In this document: positions 57,891 through 64,000 of the stretch, piece after piece
Layout of the letters: each line of letters begins with the position of its first letter
Position numbering within the stretch: the stretch's first letter is position 1
Assembly (NCBI GenBank): GCA_014281115.1
Contig: JACONQ010000003.1
Coordinates: forward strand, 62,001 to 126,000
Origin: Laburnicola sp. R22_1
Lineage: Eukaryota; Ascomycota; Dothideomycetes; Pleosporales; Didymosphaeriaceae
Length of the DNA: 64,000 nt
Reading direction: 5' to 3'
Notes under the pieces: model-generated
Databases searched by the model: none
What the model was told of the DNA's origin: nothing
What the model saw: the letters and a program-made list of their open reading frames with translations, nothing else
Made by a program: the position numbers and the translations under genes

Positions 57891-59000
57891 GCATCTAAAA
57901 GAATAAGTCTAAAAGCCTTAAAGGCTTTCTTATAATTTTCTAGTATAAATATATTAAAAAACACATTATAAAAGGCTAGTAAAAAGCCCTTTTTATTAAT
58001 ATAAAAGACGCGTTAGCGTGCTAAGTCCTATATACGCTAGAAGTACTTTAGCTTTAGTAGCGCAAAATAGACTATATTAAGTAACTAGAGAATATAAAAT
58101 AAGTGCGCTAGTATATAAAGTATTAGAATCTTTTATTCTAGATAATAATTTTTAAAATTCTAGGAGTAGTAGCTCTTATAACTATTTAGAATAAGTAACC
58201 TCTATAACCTTACTATGCGCAGCCTTATATACGCGTTAAAGTACTTTAACTACGTAACTCTAAGCTTATTATTAGTTTAGCTAGTCTTAGAGACTAAGAG
58301 CTTCTAATTATAGAAAATACTAGTCTCCTTATACTACACTAAGATATAAACTCACCCTTTATAAATAATAAAAGGTAGAGTAGTATACCTAGTAGCGTAA
58401 ATACTCTATATTACTATAACCTACTTGTAGTTACCTAGCTAAATAAGTATAGGTTAAGAATATCTTTTAAACTAATTATAACCTTTATTAAGCTAATAAC
58501 TTCTATCTAGAAGCCTATCTTATTAAAGTTATAGATATCTTTATTCTATACTCTATAATTAGCTTTTATATTCTCTACTAGCTAAAACTATGTATTTATA
58601 ACCTCTAGGTCTTTCTATTATATTCTCTATTAGTTTTTTACTTAATTAAAAGCTATTTTAAGCTTAGGTACGCGTTTTATAAAGCGCTAAGTCTAGTATT
58701 ATTCTATAAGGTCTTTATACTATATAGCTAGCAGTTTATTAGCTATATCTTTTATCTTACCTAGCTAGGATGCAAATTCTTGCAAATCTAGGTTAAGAAT
58801 ATACTATATAAGTGTCTGCTCTTTAGTTATAGTAAGTTTTGCTATACCTAATTATATATCTGCTTAGGTAGTAATTTTATTAATTTAATTACTTAGTGTA
58901 GACTTTAGAATATTATATACTATAGTAGCGCGTTATAGGCTTAAAATTTGCTTATTCTAATAGGCGTAAAGGGCAAGCTTAATTCTGCCTTCTTAATTAG
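57891..59000 (-). pseudogene. pogo/Fot1-like transposase, N-terminal part, RIP-degraded
   Basis: Minus-strand reading gives the CENP-B/HTH-type phrase LNLDLQEFAS-stop-LGKIKDIANKLL (about 58,735-58,800) and then NKDIYNFNKIGF (about 58,510-58,545), matching the pogo-clade pattern E-D-I-Y-N-F-D-E-T-G-F, where the catalytic Asp, the Glu and the Thr have become Asn, Lys and Ile by RIP-type transitions. The C-terminal half should lie at 48.2-49.1 kb, beyond the retrotransposon, but no motif there is readable. Confidence 0.65.
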
Positions 59001-59110
59001 ATAATAACGTATTGTGTTATTAAGACATTATAATTTGTAGTAAAGTGCTGTGGTCTTAGCAAAAACTGTCTAGCGGACTAATCTGTCCGGGCTACTAATA
59101 GAATATGTTA

Positions 59111-60276
59111 AGCAACTTTTAAACCTATATCTCTTATCTCTCTTACTTTAATAACTACTACACTAGAAGAAGTTAGATTATAAGCAAAAAGGCAAAAAAA
59201 GGCACACAGCATTACCGGTACCCAGGCCCTTCGGGGGGCTGTAGCATCGCTGTACACGAGTCACCCGCCGCAGAATTACTAATTAACTTTCTGTTCTTAT
59301 GGGGTGCAGTTATTCCCTTCTCTAAACTAAAAAGGCTAAATTCTTACCATAACTTACTGTCCACGTTGCCAGTGTGTACATGCGTTCTAAAGATTGCCAG
59401 TTAAACGTCATGCCTATACCTATAGTAGCGTAACTTCGTAAAACCAAGTCTAATAAACTGACATTTTATTTCTTAAGCCAGGCCTTACAAATCAATAGAG
59501 TCCGCTACTTCCTTATTCCAGCCATGTACTCAAGCACGAACTCTTCCCCCTCCGAAAACCCACAACTACGCATTTATCCACAAATCCAACCTCTTTCCAC
59601 GCACAAGTATCCGGCCGGCACGGAATTTCCCACCCCATCCGTGCCGCAAAACTACATTCAACCCTACACAAGGTACCTACATACTACCCATTACCAACGG
59701 CTACTCCCCCATACCTACCTACCAAACGCAAGCCATATTACCACCCCCCAGCCCCAGCCCAACTCTCCTTACTATCTCCCTACATCTTAGTCCTCACTCT
59801 CGATAATCTTACACAGAAATTGAGTTCAAGGCGCAATGTTAAAAACCATCTGTCCATTCTTCAAAACTACCCACCCAACCCAACCCAACACACCAGGTAT
59901 ATACAGCTGCAGCACCACACCACACTCCCCTCCACACCCTCTCCCCACCTATAAAAGAAGTATGCAATCGCTAAACCGCAAGAAAAACAATACTCCTCGC
60001 GAAATGGGGAATAAGCAACCAAGCAAGCAAAGTACCGCAGCCTGACTGACTGACTCAAAAAAGTAAAAAAAAACGCCCAACCAACCCATGAATCAATCAA
60101 TCATGAATAAGAATCTTCCGCGCATGCATCAAAGAGAAGAGACCCTCCCAACGCAATGAAAACACAAGTCGAAGCGTCGCGCGCCATGCGAGTCGAAATC
60201 GCTATCCAAAACCGCAAGCCCGCTCAAACAATCAATCAACACCCCGCCCAAGCCATAAAAGAAACAACCCCCCAAA
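59111..60276. other. Intergenic: right flank of the transposon nest and MPS1 3' region
   Basis: Composition returns to normal within ~100 bp of the outer element. A plus-strand 88-codon frame at 59,524-59,790 (start MYSSTNSSPSENPQ) is Pro/Tyr/Thr-rich with no signal peptide or family resemblance; I do not call it a gene. The stretch 59.87-60.25 kb is CA/AC-rich, as in fungal 3' flanks. Confidence 0.5.
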
Positions 60277-62148
60277 TCAAGCACTCTCTAACAACTGCCT
60301 AATCTTCGCATAAAAATCCGCCGGATACCTCCTCAAATCCTCCTCACTCGGCGGCCCCCTCTTGGGATCCCTAAACCGATTCGCAACATTCATAATCACC
60401 TGCGCCAGCATCGGCTCCGAAATGCACAAATCCACCCCATCCGGATAAATAAACGAGTCGTCTTCAGCAAGCAGCTGCCGGACCGTAGGTCTGCGCTCAG
60501 CGTCGCGGTCGAGACAGTGGCGCAGCGTGCGCTTTAGACCGGGCGGGATGCGCACGTCGCCGACGCCGTAGTCCGGGTAGTGGATGGCGTGGTCGCGGTT
60601 TACGATGGCGAGGACGCGCGCCATTTGGTTGGCGATGTGGGCGAAGGGCGGCTTGCCGTAGACCATTTGGTAGAGGATGCAGCCGAGACTCCAGACATCG
60701 CTGGACTTGCCGAGCTTCATGTCTTTGGGCCCGTTGCCGTTGGCGAGAAGGCCTCTTGCGCCGCCGGAGCTGTCCTCGAGACTTTCGGGGGACATGTAGT
60801 TCGGGGTGCCGATGTGGGAGTCGCGGTGGACGTTGACCGTGTGGTCTACTTCGATGGCGTTTGCGATGCCGAAATCGATGAGTTTGAGGCTGCCCTGGAC
60901 GAGGACGAAGTTGGCGGGCTTGAGGTCCGAGTGTACGATGTCATGGTCATGAACGGCGCCGACGCATTCGAGCATTTCTTTCCAGTAGTAGCGCGTGAAG
61001 CTGAGGTCGAGCTTTGCGTCGGCCACGTCGAGCTTCATGCGGATGATGCGGGCGAGGTCGGATTCGCCGAGTTCCATGAGCTAGACACGTTAGCGACGTG
61101 TACGGGGGTGACAGGTGCAGTGTGGAGGAGAGGAACAGGGTAGAAGGGTTGGAGTCAGACGTACCACGCTCAGGATCTGCCGATTGTCATCGACCTCGAA
61201 GTCATACAGCCGCACCACCCTTTCCACGTTCTTGAGCTTGTTAAGCAGGTCGATCTCGCCCTTGTAGCCGCGGACAGCAGCCTCATCCGCATCCTCGAGC
61301 TTCACTCTTTTCAGTGCAAGTAGCTTATAATTTTCCGCCATAACACGATACACGGCTGAGCTACCACCCCTTCCTATCCTGTCCATTTGCTGATAATGTT
61401 TCCCATTAACTGCCACCGTACTCCTCTTTTTGCGTTCTCTTGTCTTGGTCGTCGCCGCACCAGCGGTAGCCGTAGCCGTTTCCAGGACCGACATCTTTGG
61501 CGGCGGCGGCGGTGCAGGTCTTCGTGGTGTATTCGCGCTTATTGGCTGCAACGGCATAGCTCTCTCTGATTTCTGCGCAGGCGATTGCGCCTGTGGAGGT
61601 GGTCGCATGTCGTGGTCTGCCGTCTTCATGACCGAGTCCGGGACCTTCATGACCGAGTCGACGGCATCCTTCGAGTCCGCCTTGACCATAGACATTGGCA
61701 CTAGATTCTCCTGGTCCTGCGACGGCGGAAGGTTCTCCTCGCCACTCTGCGGCGTCCTGCGTAACCGCCGCATGGGCGCGCCCCTCAGCGGTACTCTCTT
61801 GATGCGCAGACTGGGCGCAGGCGTGACGGTGTCCTGTACGGGCGTGTTGGATCCCGAGTTGCGCGAGATGCGCAGCTTGGGCTTGCGCGCGGCCTTGTCG
61901 GGCGAATTGACCTCGTTCTGGGCCAGCAGCGCCGTCGTCAGGGCGCTCAGCTTCATGGGCTGCGGGATCTCGTCGTCGGACGAGTCGCCAATGTTGATGT
62001 TCTGCATCATGGGCGCGTCGGCGGAGAAGCCCTGGCTCTGGCCCAGCACGCTGAGCGGCGAGTCGCGGCGGGGCCGTATCGTCGACTGCGAGCGCATGCG
62101 GCCGAGGCTGCTGTAGGAGCCCATGGGGGTGGGCGATGCCGTGGCCAT
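60277..62148 (-). CDS. MPS1: Mps1/TTK-type dual-specificity kinase of the spindle checkpoint
   Basis: MPS1 phosphorylates kinetochore proteins (KNL1/Spc105 and others) to recruit checkpoint factors, and acts in spindle pole duplication in some fungi. Two exons, 61,165-62,148 and 60,277-61,080; 84-bp intron (GTACGT, GCTAAC branch, TCTAG); 595 residues. Residues 1-245 are disordered and rich in Ser/Pro/Arg. The kinase domain starts at ~250: Gly loop IGRGGSSAVYRV (258-269), Lys280 in ALKRV, Glu298 in GEIDLL, catalytic loop HSDLKPANF with Asp380, DFG at 397-399 and the activation segment HIGTPNYMSPE. The HSDLKPANF variant of HRDLKPEN is diagnostic of Mps1. SSDVWSLGCILYQMVYGKPPF follows. Complete with natural ends. 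The unusual kinase kinetochore-binding N-terminal repeats of other species are not obvious. Confidence 0.93.
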
Positions 62149-62880
62149 GGCGGGACAGTGAACAAGCGGCGCGTAACGTCGCGGGCTAGCTGGGACGGTG
62201 CAGCGGAGGAGGCGACGGGATAGCGAAGGTCGGCTGTAGTGTTAGTTTTGCATGCATAAGGCGCGGTGGGATCCGGCGGCTGCTCGTCGTAGGGATGCGG
62301 CGGTGGTGGGCTGGAGGGAGACGTGTGGGTGCGCGCGATGGGCTGCCGATCTGCGGTTCGCGTGCGCTGTCGTGGTTGCGAGGGGCAACCAGAGAACCAA
62401 ATCTTGTCGAGGAACCCGACCCTTGCCGACTGGAGGAGGGAAGGAAAACCAGCACTGCTACGCTTTAATGCTATCGATGCGTTTACTTTATGCGTTTAGT
62501 CTGTATTCTGGTTTGAGACGCAGTACGTTATTTGATGGTTCCGTCTTCGCATATGAGCAGGAGGAAGGAACGATGGACAACGTGACGAACCTGATCTATC
62601 CCCACCACTGTGCATGGCATCATCTGAAAGCCAGCCCAGACACTCGAACAGATGTCTACTCTATGTTCTGCACTATGTGCAGGTTCTTAATAACCCGCTT
62701 CTGCTGCGATGGTGAATTTTTACGAAGTTTAAAGAACAAGCTAGCGGTGGATGAAGCACCCACGCACCACATCCCCCCAAGATGCATAATTGTGCACACA
62801 GCCATTACTACAACTCCCCCTTTCGCATCCGTAAACATTATGCATATTATTTCCTTCTGCGGCTTGTAATTCTAGTCTTG
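62149..62880. other. MPS1 promoter and upstream region; no gene seen
   Basis: CpG-rich for ~300 bp above the MPS1 start, then ordinary composition. A 205-codon open frame at 62,252-62,869 on the plus strand is antisense to the promoter, is Cys/Arg/His-rich by chance, and has no family resemblance. Confidence 0.5.
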
Positions 62881-63545
62881 CGGCTCTACCACCAACACCT
62901 CGCCCGCGCTAACAATTGCAGTGCAGCTAGGCTGTACATAACTTCCTTTTTTTACGACAGGAATTACCACCAGTATGATTATGAAAAGACGAGACGATAC
63001 CAGAAGTAAGCGGTTCACGCCACCTTATTAATACAATAGCGACCAGGCTGAATGTAGGTATTGCAGAGCCTCACCAACACCTCGTCCGGGCTAAAGATTG
63101 CAGTGAAATGGTTATACGACCAGGCTGAATGTAGGTATTGCAGAGCCTCATCAACACCTCGTCCGGGCTAAAGATTGCAGTGAAATGTCCAGTCGTTCGG
63201 CCTCATTAATACCTCGCCCGCGCTAAAGAATGCAGTGAAAATTCTCAGCCTTGCCGACAACCAACACTTCACGACAGTTAACAGTTCGTCAACACGCCCG
63301 CGCTTAATATTCCAGTGCAGCATCAAACTAGACTAATACTGCAGTGCAAATTGGTGTTGGAGGTTTGCTATATTCTAATTCTAGTCTCATTAGATATGCT
63401 CTTTACACTTCAATGGTTTCCATGGGTTGGTCTTTAGACTTCCTACTGGTCAATCAACCAACCCCTTAGTAGTAGCTGTGTAAGCTCAGCATCAGTCCCA
63501 TTAACCCCTCTCCCGCGCTAAGATTGCAGTGAACTCCAGCCTCTC
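62881..63545 (+). repeat. Irregular minisatellite: six copies of a ~35-bp motif
   Basis: The motif caacacctcgcccgcgctaa + aga + ttgcagtg recurs near 62,890, 63,071, 63,149, 63,204, 63,288 and 63,497 with small changes. Copies 2 and 3 belong to a longer ~78-bp tandem unit starting gaccaggctgaatgtaggtattgcagagcctca (63,041 and 63,119). Spacing of the others is irregular. The sequence is not AT-rich and keeps CA/TG, so it is not RIP-affected. Confidence 0.8.
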
Positions 63546-64000
63546 GCAATGCCTCTTCCGTAATTACCACAGCACAGGCCAAAAAACATCATCTCCTTAC
63601 AGCTATACCCACGACAATCATCTCCTCATCCAAAAATTCCAAGAACTAGACTCCCAGTGCTATATCCAGCCAAAAACTTCAACATAACGCCACAATATAT
63701 TGCCAGCACTAAACCACCCCCGTAATACCAAAGGGAAACAAAAGTCCTCCTCCTCCACCTTCTCCCGGTCCCACCTACCAGCCAGCCAAAGGCCTAACAA
63801 ACCTTGAAAACCCATACGCCCTAACCAGTCGGGCACAAAACGCAGCATATTTCCACCATCCCACCATCTCACCACATCATCCCAACGCCACCAACACCCC
63901 GACCCCCTAACCCCCCAGCTACCTATCCTACCAATCCCATACCAAATCCCCACTCCCCACATACTGAAAAAATGACCTATCTAACGCCCGAGTATAGTAG
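63546..64000. other. Intergenic; nothing recognised
   Basis: CA- and CCA-rich low-complexity sequence (ccaccatcccaccatctcaccacatcatccc near 63,850). No gene recognised before the window ends. Confidence 0.5.

Larger units (their letters stand above)
48140..59108 (-). mobile_element. pogo/Fot1-like DNA transposon (outer layer), split by a chromovirus
   Basis: About 50-bp terminal inverted repeats start ACATATTCTAT(C/T)AGTAGCCCGGACAG at 48,140 and end with their complement at 59,108. A TA flanks each side (48,138-48,139 and 59,109-59,110). Without the inserted retrotransposon and its 5-bp duplication the element is ~2.2 kb, the usual pogo/Fot1 size. A degraded transposase is on the minus strand. 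Interior sequence is strongly AT-rich and nearly free of CA/TG, so it is the oldest and most RIP-mutated layer. Confidence 0.8.

Noticed and set aside
59524..59790. 88-codon Pro/Tyr/Thr-rich frame
   Set aside because: No signal peptide, domain or coding-like splice signals; lies in the 3' flank of MPS1 in CA-rich sequence.
62252..62869. 205-codon open frame on the plus strand
   Set aside because: Lies across the MPS1 promoter on the opposite strand; translation is Cys/Arg/His-rich with no domain, signal peptide or splice support.
62881..63545. CRISPR-like array
   Set aside because: Repeats are imperfect, spacing varies from ~50 to ~210 bp, and the DNA is a fungal nuclear intergenic region.
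1..64000. CRISPR arrays, rRNA genes, tRNA genes, bacterial operons
   Set aside because: No regular repeat-spacer arrays, rRNA signatures or complete tRNA cloverleaf were seen; introns and families are eukaryotic.

Overview
This window is nuclear DNA of a filamentous ascomycete, most likely a Dothideomycete of the Pleosporales type. Three things point there: short GT-AG introns (46-84 bp) with CTAAC-like branch points; fungal-specific families (Pal1, HET, a 2EXR-like protein, PEX13 with a Gly/Met-rich N-terminus); and a two-compartment layout, with GC-balanced gene islands set against AT-rich repeat blocks carrying the marks of repeat-induced point mutation (RIP: CpA to TpA on both strands, CpG largely kept). 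The species cannot be named from sequence alone.

Layout. 1-22.3 kb is a gene-free AT-rich block of RIP-degraded transposons: the 3' end of a chromodomain Ty3/gypsy element with its LTR (1-1.58 kb), repeat segments at 1.6-5.3 kb, a full gypsy element on the minus strand with both LTRs (5.28-14.26 kb) carrying a nested Tc1/mariner element (8,733-10,056), and inverted copies of another repeat (14.9-21.98 kb) split by a small LTR element (17.6-20.9 kb). 22.3-33.2 kb is a gene island: PEX13, PAL1, USB1, a 2EXR/F-box-like gene and a HET-domain gene. An AT-rich MITE-like insert lies at 33.82-34.49 kb. 34.5-43.9 kb holds a sodium:neurotransmitter-symporter family transporter, a microsatellite-dense stretch and a small pseudogene. 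43.9-48.1 kb is decayed accessory DNA: an O-methyltransferase pseudogene, an intact six-cysteine secreted protein (effector-like) and a truncated cytochrome P450 pseudogene. 48,140-59,108 is a three-level transposon nest: a pogo/Fot1-like element split by a chromovirus (5-bp TSD CTAAC), whose 3' LTR is split by a second pogo-like element with 77-bp perfect inverted repeats. 59.1-64 kb returns to the gene compartment with the spindle-checkpoint kinase MPS1 and an irregular minisatellite.

How it works together. The island genes are mostly unlinked housekeeping functions (peroxisomal import, cell shape, U6 snRNA maturation, chromosome segregation). The accessory genes (HET, secreted Cys-rich protein, decayed OMT and P450) sit at the edges of RIP blocks, as expected for a two-speed fungal genome. 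No complete new multi-gene system is evident. The most novel material is the antisense cysteine-rich coding region inside the chromovirus, the effector-like gene between TE blocks, and several short unclassified repeat families.
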